A stretch of 41,836 bases of DNA from Chitinophaga pinensis (lineage in GTDB: Bacteria > Bacteroidota > Bacteroidia > M30B66): contig CAMCXT010000027.1 of assembly GCA_945883545.1 (NCBI GenBank), forward strand, positions 1 through 41,836, written 5' to 3'. Below the pieces are notes generated by a model. It saw only the letters and a list, made by a program, of their open reading frames with translations, ran no database searches and was not told the origin of the DNA. Both the position numbers and the translations under genes were made by a program. This document shows positions 8,462 through 16,169 of the stretch, in pieces; within the stretch, counting starts at the first letter, position 1, and each line of letters opens with the position of its first letter.

Positions 8462-9241
8462 ATGCAAAGACTGTTGATTATTTTATTCTTGTTTTTATCG
8501 TGCTCTTTAAAAACGGAGGCGCAAACGATGAACATCGACAAGGCAGTTTCAAAAGATGATCACAAACGAAAAATGCCGTTGGTAGAGGCTTTGAATGCAG
8601 GCTTTACAGGTGTTTCGATAAAAGTAAAAGTGGGAAAAGATGGCTCGTTAAAATGTGGAAACAAAGATTTTGAAGATTTGTATTTAAAGCCTCTTCAAAA
8701 TAGAATTTCAGAAAACAATGGATGGGTTTATGCTGGAAGACCTGATGAATTTTATTTAATTGTTGAAGTAAATGGGGATAGTTTGCTCGCATTGAAGGGC
8801 TTACAAAAGATAATTGAGAATAATAACACCATACTGAGCTCAATTACCGACGGAAAAAGACAGAAAAGGCCTATTAAACTCGTGCTTTCTGGCGATATCC
8901 CTAGAACTCAGATGCTCAATGAATCAAATCGGTTTTATACACTCAGTGAATCGATCCAAAAAATTGATACACGATTTGATGGAAATTCAATCAGCATTTC
9001 TGCAATGAACTTTGACAAGTTGTTCAATTGGGATGGTACACAGAACATGCCCAATATGCAATACCATAGCTTCATTTCATATTTGAAGAATGCTCGAAAA
9101 GCAGGTCGATCAACTTTTATAATGAACGTTCCTGAAAACACGAATGCTTGGGGAATTATGCTTGAAGCCGGTGCTGATTTTTTAGAAATTGAAAATTTTG
9201 AAGCGTTTGCAGTTTTTTGGAAAAACCGAAAGCCATATTAA
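8462..9241 (+). CDS. GDPD/PLC-fold secreted protein, probably catalytically inactive
   Basis: A 259-residue exported protein; the signal is MQRLLIILFLFLSCSLKTEA, and Cys14 could also act as a lipobox. The body follows the layout of Bacteroidota glycerophosphodiester-phosphodiesterase-like TIM barrels (H.HNDY..KRPL.EAL..GF..VEADI......VAHD....LYL.PL). In the matching places this protein reads VSKDDHKRKMPLVEALNAGF, then TGVSIKVKV, then SLKCGNKDF and DLYLKPLQNRI. So both first-strand histidines, the metal-binding E and D, and the later H are replaced. The C-terminal ending GADFLEIENFEAFAVFW also fits the barrel. It may be a pseudoenzyme binding protein or ligand; the assignment is by pattern and moderate. 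Confidence 0.62.
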   Translation: MQRLLIILFLFLSCSLKTEAQTMNIDKAVSKDDHKRKMPLVEALNAGFTGVSIKVKVGKDGSLKCGNKDFEDLYLKPLQNRISENNGWVYAGRPDEFYLIVEVNGDSLLALKGLQKIIENNNTILSSITDGKRQKRPIKLVLSGDIPRTQMLNESNRFYTLSESIQKIDTRFDGNSISISAMNFDKLFNWDGTQNMPNMQYHSFISYLKNARKAGRSTFIMNVPENTNAWGIMLEAGADFLEIENFEAFAVFWKNRKPY

Positions 9242-9264
9242 CACAGAAAATAGTCGCTTTGCAA

Positions 9265-9291
9265 AAGCATCATAAATGTTCTGTGATGCTT
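9265..9291 (+). terminator. Possible terminator after the GDPD-like gene
   Basis: AAGCATCA (9265-9272) pairs perfectly with TGATGCTT (9284-9291) across an 11-nt loop, 24 nt after the stop codon. The downstream tract is only TGGTTT-like, so rho-independent termination would be weak. Confidence 0.35.
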
Positions 9292-9410
9292 GGTTTCCAT
9301 CAAATCAAAGGGTCTAAATAAGAATTGTTTAATTAACAGTCGTACTGTAAAATTAAGTTCGCCCCTACCCGTTTAGTCTTTGATAATCCTGCTAATTTTC
9401 GGGAACAATA

Positions 9411-11969
9411 ATGAATCAGGCTAAAACGAATCAACTAAGCAAAAAGATTTTGCGCAGACTTGTCTGGATATCAGGCATTGTCGCCATATTCATTGCTGCG
9501 TTGTGGGTAATTGCTGTCTTTTTCGAAAAAGACATTGAGGCCTATTTCCTTTCCAAACTCAACCAAGAGCTTAATACAAGGGTTGAAATCAAAGAAGTCA
9601 GCTTCTCTTTGTTAAAAAACTTTCCATCGGCAAGTGTTTCACTAGAACAAGTGTCGGCTGATCATTCGAAGCCATATAAAGGTGCAGGAAAACTGCTAAC
9701 AGCAGAACACATCGACTTCAATTTTTCGATCTGGAATTTGCTTTCAGGGAATTACCAAGTTGAAAAAATTAGCGTCCACAACGGATCTATTCAAATCAAC
9801 AGGAATGCAGATAAAGAGATCAATTATCAATTATTAAAAAAGAATGAAAGCGCATCGAAAAACGAAAAATTTAGTTTCACATTAAATTCAGTAGAACTTC
9901 TCAAGATGGACCTGATGATTGATGATGTGCCATCAAAATTTAAATCATCGGTAAGAATAGATGATTGCAATTTTTCAGGAAATTTTAATGAATTAACTTA
10001 CGATTTAAAAGTTGAGGGAAGCCTCATGGCAAATCGAATCAGCAGCAATAAGCAAGTTTATCTGCAAGACCGCCCTGTTGATTTGGAGCTTGATATGCAA
10101 ATCAATCAATCGGAAGATAAATACCTTATTCGAAAGAGTTTAGTGACGATTTCAGCGATGGAAATTTCACTTGCTGGGATTTATAAAAATTTAGACGATC
10201 CTTATTTAGACATGGAAGCTGAAGGCGAAGAACTCGATATCAGTTCCTTTCTTTCGTTGCTTCCACCAGGCTACGATGAAAAAATTAAAGACTATAAAAG
10301 CGATGGTGAAATGTTCGCCAAATGCAGAATTAAAGGCTCATTTTCAGAAGATAAATATCCAGCAGTGAGAGTTGATTTCGGACTGAAGAACGCAGAAATT
10401 GAGAATAAAAAAGAGAACGTTAGCCTGGAAAATGTACAATTAACTGGGCGATATGAAAACAATTCAGGTGGATATTTAAATTTAAATGGAGTTCAGTTTA
10501 TTTTGAATGGAGGAAAATTTAATGGATCTGCAGAAATACGAAATTTCAACAATCCAACTTTTAAATTTAATGTTGATGCAAAACTGAATTTATCAGACAT
10601 CAATCGTTTCGTTTCTACTGGCGTTGTGAGTAATTTAAGCGGAACAGCCGACATGAAACTTCAAATGAATGCTGATATTGGTAGCATTAAAACATTCGAC
10701 AAAGGCGGGTACGATAATATCAATGCGAATGGATATTTGAAGCTTAGTGATGCTGCATTTAAAATTGCTGGCGACACCTTGAATTACAAGGCTTTTAATG
10801 GTGAACTTCGGTTCGAAAACAACTTGGTGAGGGTTGAACAATTGCAGGGAATGCTCGGTAAAACGGACTTTAAGCTAAAAGGAAGCCTTAAAAACGTATT
10901 TGCTTGGCTATTTGGTGAAAATGAAAGCATTGGTATCGATGCAGTTTTAGAAAGTCGGAATGTTTATTTGGGTGAATTGTTTGAAAGGAAAAGTAAAGCA
11001 TCAGGAAGCGAAGAGCCTTATAAATTCCGAATTTCACCAAGGCTGAGCCTGAATATTCGTGCAAAAGTAAATCAATTGAATTTCCGAAAATTCAATGCAA
11101 GTGCCATTAGTGGTGTGTTTGATGTTTCTGGTGGACAATTGTCGGCACAACAACTGAATTTCAACACCATGAAAGGAAGTGTGCAAATGAATGGAAAAGC
11201 CATCAGCAACAGCGAAGGGAAGCTCCTATTGTCGTGTAAAGCAAAATTGAAAAAAGTAGATATCAACAGGCTATTTATTGAATTTGAGAATTTCGGTCAG
11301 GCAGTTGTAAAAGATGAGAATATTCGAGGACTTGTAGATGCAGATATTGATTTTGAAGCGATTGCAACTTCTACCCTCTCCATCGATCCAAGTTTAGTAT
11401 ATAGTAAAGTCGATTTGGTAATTAATCAAGGACAATTAATTCGTTTCGAACCATTAGAAGCACTTTCGAAGTTTATTTCTCTGAACGAATTAATGGATGT
11501 GAAATTTTCACAACTGAAAAACACCATCGAAATAAGGAACCGTAAAATTATCATTCCCCAAATGGATATTGCCTCTAGTGCTATTAGTATCAGTGCTTCT
11601 GGGGTGCATTCATTCGATAATATTGTAGAGTATCATTTGAAATTATTGTTATCGGACATACTTGCTAAAAAGGCTAAAAAAGCCCGAAAAGATGTAGAAG
11701 AATTTGGTGTTGTTCAAGATGATGGATTAGGCAGAACCAGTTTGTTTATCTCAATGATAGGCCCCGTTTCTGATCCAGTTATTTCTTATGATTCACAAGG
11801 AGCTAGAGAAAAAATCAAGAACGACTTGGGGAAAGAGAAGCAATCGATGAAGCAATTGCTTAAAGAAGAATTTGGTTTATTTAAGAAAGATACATCAATC
11901 GTAAAGTCTCCTAAAGACCCAAAGAAACAAAGCAAAGTGATCATTTCATTCGACGAAGACGAGGAATGA
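9411..11969 (+). CDS. AsmA-family envelope protein
   Basis: An 852-residue protein with one N-terminal membrane anchor near residues 17-36, followed by the AsmA-type start of the long periplasmic part (EAYFLSKLNQELNTRVEIKEVSFSLLKNFPSASVSLEQV). The body is made of repeated amphipathic beta strands with recurring patterns such as LKGSLKNVF and NGKAISNSEGKLLL, as expected for the beta-taco fold of AsmA-like proteins, which are thought to carry or regulate lipids between the membranes. The C-terminus turns charged (KKDTSIVKSPKDPKKQSK, then an acidic tail). Its ATGA stop overlaps the GT2 start, so both envelope genes are translationally coupled. Function in lipid transport is by family only. Confidence 0.85.
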   Translation: MNQAKTNQLSKKILRRLVWISGIVAIFIAALWVIAVFFEKDIEAYFLSKLNQELNTRVEIKEVSFSLLKNFPSASVSLEQVSADHSKPYKGAGKLLTAEHIDFNFSIWNLLSGNYQVEKISVHNGSIQINRNADKEINYQLLKKNESASKNEKFSFTLNSVELLKMDLMIDDVPSKFKSSVRIDDCNFSGNFNELTYDLKVEGSLMANRISSNKQVYLQDRPVDLELDMQINQSEDKYLIRKSLVTISAMEISLAGIYKNLDDPYLDMEAEGEELDISSFLSLLPPGYDEKIKDYKSDGEMFAKCRIKGSFSEDKYPAVRVDFGLKNAEIENKKENVSLENVQLTGRYENNSGGYLNLNGVQFILNGGKFNGSAEIRNFNNPTFKFNVDAKLNLSDINRFVSTGVVSNLSGTADMKLQMNADIGSIKTFDKGGYDNINANGYLKLSDAAFKIAGDTLNYKAFNGELRFENNLVRVEQLQGMLGKTDFKLKGSLKNVFAWLFGENESIGIDAVLESRNVYLGELFERKSKASGSEEPYKFRISPRLSLNIRAKVNQLNFRKFNASAISGVFDVSGGQLSAQQLNFNTMKGSVQMNGKAISNSEGKLLLSCKAKLKKVDINRLFIEFENFGQAVVKDENIRGLVDADIDFEAIATSTLSIDPSLVYSKVDLVINQGQLIRFEPLEALSKFISLNELMDVKFSQLKNTIEIRNRKIIIPQMDIASSAISISASGVHSFDNIVEYHLKLLLSDILAKKAKKARKDVEEFGVVQDDGLGRTSLFISMIGPVSDPVISYDSQGAREKIKNDLGKEKQSMKQLLKEEFGLFKKDTSIVKSPKDPKKQSKVIISFDEDEE

Positions 11970-12970
11970 AACCTGGATTAATTTCAGTGCTGCTGCCCTA
12001 CAGAAACGCTGATCATGTAATACTTCGTGCATTGATTTCAATTGCTGCTCAACTTGAAAATCATGAATTAATTTTGGTAGAAAACCAAGTGGAGTCAAGT
12101 GTAGTTGCAAATCAATTTATTGAACAAAATCCACACTTGAACATTAGAAAAATCCAGGAACTTCAACCAGGAATTGTATTTGCACTCAATACCGGAATTA
12201 GACATTGTGAAGGCGAATTTATTGCCCGAATGGATGCAGACGATGAAATGCTTTCCAACAGATTAAATCTACAATCTGAATATTTAATCAATCATCCATC
12301 AATTGACCTTGTTTCTGGAATGGTCGAATATGCTGGAGATGCCCAGAAAAACGAAGGCTTTTCATTGTACGTTGACCAGATAAATGCAATCAAATCTTCA
12401 GATGAAATTTCAACCTTAAGATTTCTTGAGTCGCCGTTTGCTCATCCTTCGGTGATGATTAGAAAATCGGCCTTCGATGGTGGCGATTTTTACCGAAATG
12501 GAGTTTTCCCTGAAGATTATGAACTTTGGCTCCGATGGATGCATGAAGGAAAACAAATGGCGAAAATTGAACAGTCAGTGGTTCGATGGTACGACCATGA
12601 GAATAGATTATCGAGAACCGACAGTCGTTGCACACGAACCGCATTTAGCACATTGAAGATGCTATATCTTTCCAAATGGTTGCAATCTAACTTGCCTGCC
12701 GAAAGAAGCATTTGGATCGCAGGAATTGGGAAACTCGCTAAGCCTATGATTGAACAATTGATCCAACACAAAATTCAAGTAGCTGCGATCACCGATTTAA
12801 AACCTCGATCATTCTTGAATCTTCCATTTATTCCTTGGGAAAATTTACCCGAACCTGGCGATCAATTCATTGTTTCGTTGGTTTCAAACCGAGGCAGTTG
12901 GAAAATGATTCAAGAAAGCCTTGAAGCTCGCGGATACAAAATGATGCAGGATTTTATCCTTTGCGCTTAA
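11966..12970 (+). CDS. GT2 glycosyltransferase with C-terminal nucleotide-binding-like domain
   Basis: Residues 1-240 are a GT-A fold family 2 glycosyltransferase: ISVLLPYRNADH at 6-17, the metal-binding D-x-D in ARMDADDEM (D90, D92), and PEDYELWLRW near 182-191 that supplies the catalytic base. It would transfer a sugar from a nucleotide-sugar donor to an envelope polysaccharide or lipid. Residues about 247-334 form a second domain, starting with the Rossmann-like IWIAGIGKLAKPMIEQLIQ and containing AAITDLKPR and VSLVSNRGS. From memory this tail recurs in some bacterial GT2 proteins, but its role is unknown. It has no membrane segment. It overlaps AsmA by 4 nt, and its TAA overlaps the convergent acyltransferase stop. 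Confidence 0.85.
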   Translation: MKPGLISVLLPYRNADHVILRALISIAAQLENHELILVENQVESSVVANQFIEQNPHLNIRKIQELQPGIVFALNTGIRHCEGEFIARMDADDEMLSNRLNLQSEYLINHPSIDLVSGMVEYAGDAQKNEGFSLYVDQINAIKSSDEISTLRFLESPFAHPSVMIRKSAFDGGDFYRNGVFPEDYELWLRWMHEGKQMAKIEQSVVRWYDHENRLSRTDSRCTRTAFSTLKMLYLSKWLQSNLPAERSIWIAGIGKLAKPMIEQLIQHKIQVAAITDLKPRSFLNLPFIPWENLPEPGDQFIVSLVSNRGSWKMIQESLEARGYKMMQDFILCA

Positions 12971-14256
12971 TTCAAATCTTTGGCAAAGTGATCTGTACTT
13001 TGCGATGATCTAAATCGATTCCGGAATTTAAGGAATGGTCTTTCAATGAAACGGTAACTCACGATCGACATTCCCAAGGTTAAGGCGAAACAAAGAACAA
13101 TTTGACCTAAAAACACCCATGGATTATCGACAGTTGGCTGCAGGTTTGTTGCTTTAAATGCAAAGAAAACCAACCATATTGCCACCAAGTGCCATACGTA
13201 AAGTCCGTACGATAATTTCCCCCATGACGACAACAATTTTAGCCTTCCAAATTTGAAAAACGATTCCTGTGAATAGTGTTGTTCACCAATGATAAATGCG
13301 AAAATGAAGGAGAACAAGGCTGGCTCAATGGCATGCACCCAATTGATAATTCTATAAAACTGCAGGCTGTATGTTTCATCACGAATTACAACCAGAACAA
13401 TGGCAGCGATGTATGGAAGAACAATAGATTTGCGTGGCAAGGTGCGGAAGTACTCGCGAACCATGTCGGAATAAAATAAACCATATGCCAACAAAGCACC
13501 CATGGTGATATCTGAAAAAATACTGATGGTGTGGAATCGGGTTGTAACTGAAGCTTGACGCTGAAGTTCAGTAAATCTAGTAACAACATCGGGTGGATGC
13601 GGAACATCAACATTCCCAAGCTGATAGGTATTAAACAAGTGTACAATTTCATTCCACTGCATAAATCTAAAAAACGCTGCACCGATCAATACTGCGAACA
13701 AGGAATAAATCAAATATTTACGTGGAATAAAGGCAATCAATAAAGGCCAAAAAATGTAAAACTGTTCTTCTACAGAAATCGACCAAAGCACTGCCAATAC
13801 AGGGATTGGATATGAATTGTTCACTAAATCGAAGTTCACCAGAAAACCAAGATAATAACCAATACGATCGAAAGGTATTAAAGAAAATTCAGGTTTAAAT
13901 GGATTGTATTGTGGCGCCAAATTCATCATTGCCGGGATGGCAACAAAGCCAACGAAAACCAAAATAAAATACAAAGGCCAAATGCGTAAAAAACGCCTAG
14001 CATAAAAGCTACCAATGTTTATTTTTCCAGTATCCTCACGTTCTTGCAACAATAAATTGGTGATCAGGAAACCACTTAAAGTGAAAAAGAAATTTACCCC
14101 TAAATCGCCATTTTGTGCCAAGGAAGTTTCGATCCACTGGTACCAAGATTCGCCATTGTAATACAAGGCAAAACTTGTGATATGAAGACAAAATACGGAG
14201 AAAAACGCTACAAATCGAAGCGCATCAAGGTTTTCAAAATGTCGTAATGGTTTCAT
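12967..14256 (-). CDS. Acyltransferase family 3 membrane protein (OafA type)
   Basis: A 429-residue inner-membrane protein with about ten hydrophobic helices. Family-3 acyltransferase marks are: NLDALRFVAFFSVFCLHIT near the N-terminus with the conserved R and H, FFFTLSGFLITNLLL, YARRFLRIWPLYF, WSISVEEQFYIFWPL near residue 160, and RFIERPFLKFR near the end. Such proteins acylate (often O-acetylate) surface or exported sugars. The neighbouring GT2 and AsmA genes support an envelope polysaccharide role, although it sits on the other strand. It is transcribed alone, with a candidate promoter just upstream. Confidence 0.92.
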   Translation of the reverse strand: MKPLRHFENLDALRFVAFFSVFCLHITSFALYYNGESWYQWIETSLAQNGDLGVNFFFTLSGFLITNLLLQEREDTGKINIGSFYARRFLRIWPLYFILVFVGFVAIPAMMNLAPQYNPFKPEFSLIPFDRIGYYLGFLVNFDLVNNSYPIPVLAVLWSISVEEQFYIFWPLLIAFIPRKYLIYSLFAVLIGAAFFRFMQWNEIVHLFNTYQLGNVDVPHPPDVVTRFTELQRQASVTTRFHTISIFSDITMGALLAYGLFYSDMVREYFRTLPRKSIVLPYIAAIVLVVIRDETYSLQFYRIINWVHAIEPALFSFIFAFIIGEQHYSQESFFKFGRLKLLSSWGKLSYGLYVWHLVAIWLVFFAFKATNLQPTVDNPWVFLGQIVLCFALTLGMSIVSYRFIERPFLKFRNRFRSSQSTDHFAKDLN

Positions 14257-14282
14257 CAGTGAAATTCAGATTCAGAAAAGTT

Positions 14283-14313
14283 CGAATATAGTCGGCTGAT
14301 TTGGATTGCGCAA
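14283..14313 (-). promoter_or_regulatory. Candidate promoter of the acyltransferase gene
   Basis: On the minus strand, TTG (14313-14311) is followed after 20 nt by TATATTCG (14290-14283), one base off the Bacteroidota -7 consensus TAnnTTTG. The box lies 26 nt before the ATG at 14256, in the gap behind the symporter gene. Confidence 0.4.
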
Positions 14314-14334
14314 GAATCAACGAAATTTATCAGA

Positions 14335-16059
14335 TCAAACTGCGCGTTCGGGATTTTCATTTTCTCGTGCAAACAATTGAAAAACCCAAGCTCCGATAAA
14401 CGCAACCAAACACCCAAGCACATTGTACCAAAGGAAACTTATACTTGTGAATTGGAAAGCTGCAAATACAGTTAATTGAGATAAAATAGCAGCGAAAAAT
14501 ACTGCATGAGCCCCTACCCTTTTCAGCCAGAATGCCACGAGGAAAATCCCTAAAATGGTTCCGTAAAACAAGGATCCAAGGATGTTAACTGCTTCAATCA
14601 GGCTGTTTCCAAGTTCAGATGCAAAACAGGCAATTAAAACACAAAATACACCCCAAATAAAGGTGTAACGACGCGACCAACTGAATTCCTCTTCCACTGT
14701 CATTTCTTTAGTCTTGAACCTTCGGTGGAGGTCAATAATGGTTGATGATGCCAATGAATTCAATGCAGCTGCAATTGATCCCCAAGCAGCCAGAAAAATG
14801 ATAGCGACCAGCAATCCCACCAATCCAACCGGAAGAAAATCGACCACAAAACGTAAAAAGATGTAATTCGTATCGTTCGCATCCACACCTGGTGCAGAGC
14901 TTTTCATCCAAGAGATTACCTGCTTTCTAATCTTCCCCGATTCCTTTTCGGTTTCTCGCAGGGTTTCAATGGAAGCAGCCATTTTTTCTGAGTTGCCTTC
15001 TTTTCTCGCAGCACTGTACAGAATAGCTGCATTTGATTTCTCCACCGATAAAGCCGCGAAATTCTGTTCTGCCCAAAAAACGGAGTCTTTTTTACTCGAT
15101 TGACGAAGGCGATCCAATCCGCTTTCATTAAAGAAAACAGGCGCAGATGTGAACAAATAGAAACTGAATACCAATGCGCCTAACAACAGAATTAAAAACT
15201 GCATAGGTACTTTCACGAAACCATTCATAAGTAGTCCAATGCGACTTTCATTGAGATTCTTCGCAGTTAAATAGCGGCCTACTTGCGATTGATCGGTTCC
15301 GAAATACGACAACGACAGAAAAAAGCCTCCAATCAGTCCACTGAAAATATTGTATTTATCACTCCAATTGAAGCTTCCATTTTCGAAACCGGTAGTGATA
15401 ACATTGAGTTTTCCCATGCTTCCGCTGAGATGAAGAGCATCAGTAAAGCCAACGCCATCAGGCAGCATTTCAACAACCATGTAACCCGCTAAAAACAAAC
15501 CACCAAAAATGATAAACAACTGAAGCTGTTGGGTGTAGGCTACAGCTTTCGCTCCGCCACTCACTGTATAAATGATTAATAATCCTCCCATCAGGAGATT
15601 TGTGAGGTAAATATTCCATCCAAAAATGGAACTCAAAATCAAAGCGGGCGCATAAATGCTCACTCCTGTTGATAAACCTCGCGAGAGCAAGAAAAGTACA
15701 GCGGTAAAGGTTCGAGTTCTTAGATCGAAACGCTTTTCAAGATATTCGTATGCTGTATAAACATTAAGCCTGCTAAAAACCGGAACAAATGCAATACAGA
15801 TAACGATCATCGCAAGCGGTAAACCGAAATAATACTGCACAAAGCGCATTCCATCGGTGTAGGCTTGACCTGGTCCAGAAATAAAAGTAATAGCACTTGC
15901 CTGCGTTCCCATAATACTGAGCAACACCAGAAACCATGGCATACTTTGATTCCCACGGAAATAGCCATCTAAATCGCGGCTACTGCGGCTTTTGTAAACA
16001 CCATAAGTTACAATCAGTAACAACGTTACACAAAGCACAATTAAATCGATCGTGTTCAT
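14335..16059 (-). CDS. Sodium:solute symporter (SSS family)
   Basis: A 574-residue SSS-family transporter that should couple solute uptake to sodium entry. It has about 13 helices and family signatures: SRDLDGYFRGNQSMPWF near residues 28-44, SIMGTQASAITFISGPGQAY near 48-67, and YFGTDQSQVGRYL at 252-264. ATG 16059 places the first helix (MNTIDLIVLCVTLLLIVTYG) at the start; the longer reading to 16125 adds 22 unneeded residues. Residues about 308-400 are a highly charged, helical extramembrane insert between two helices. The start overlaps by 4 nt the stop of the 37-residue protein, itself overlapping the PIG-L gene, so substrate and hydrolase products are probably linked, likely a deacetylated sugar derivative (inference). 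Confidence 0.9.
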   Translation of the reverse strand: MNTIDLIVLCVTLLLIVTYGVYKSRSSRDLDGYFRGNQSMPWFLVLLSIMGTQASAITFISGPGQAYTDGMRFVQYYFGLPLAMIVICIAFVPVFSRLNVYTAYEYLEKRFDLRTRTFTAVLFLLSRGLSTGVSIYAPALILSSIFGWNIYLTNLLMGGLLIIYTVSGGAKAVAYTQQLQLFIIFGGLFLAGYMVVEMLPDGVGFTDALHLSGSMGKLNVITTGFENGSFNWSDKYNIFSGLIGGFFLSLSYFGTDQSQVGRYLTAKNLNESRIGLLMNGFVKVPMQFLILLLGALVFSFYLFTSAPVFFNESGLDRLRQSSKKDSVFWAEQNFAALSVEKSNAAILYSAARKEGNSEKMAASIETLRETEKESGKIRKQVISWMKSSAPGVDANDTNYIFLRFVVDFLPVGLVGLLVAIIFLAAWGSIAAALNSLASSTIIDLHRRFKTKEMTVEEEFSWSRRYTFIWGVFCVLIACFASELGNSLIEAVNILGSLFYGTILGIFLVAFWLKRVGAHAVFFAAILSQLTVFAAFQFTSISFLWYNVLGCLVAFIGAWVFQLFARENENPERAV

Positions 16060-16169
16060 GCAAATACTTGGGTAAATAACCGATACAGGAAAATCTGAAG
16101 AATTAAGAATGCAAACAAACTCCAATAAATTCGTTGCATTTTCTTGTTGCTACCGTTAGTGTTGCTCAT
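16056..16169 (-). CDS. 37-residue single-pass membrane protein between PIG-L and symporter
   Basis: A small ORF from ATG 16169 to TGA 16058-16056. It has a polar, basic head (MSNTNGSNKKMQR) and one hydrophobic helix near residues 14-33 (IYWSLFAFLILQIFLYRLF), ending in TQVFA. It begins 14 nt inside the end of the PIG-L gene and its TGA overlaps the symporter ATG (ATGA), which leaves no gap in the three-gene unit. That double overlap argues for real translation. By topology it would be an inner-membrane microprotein, perhaps a partner of the symporter. I recognise no family. A longer in-frame reading up to 16277 lies wholly inside PIG-L and is unlikely. Confidence 0.6.
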   Translation of the reverse strand: MSNTNGSNKKMQRIYWSLFAFLILQIFLYRLFTQVFA

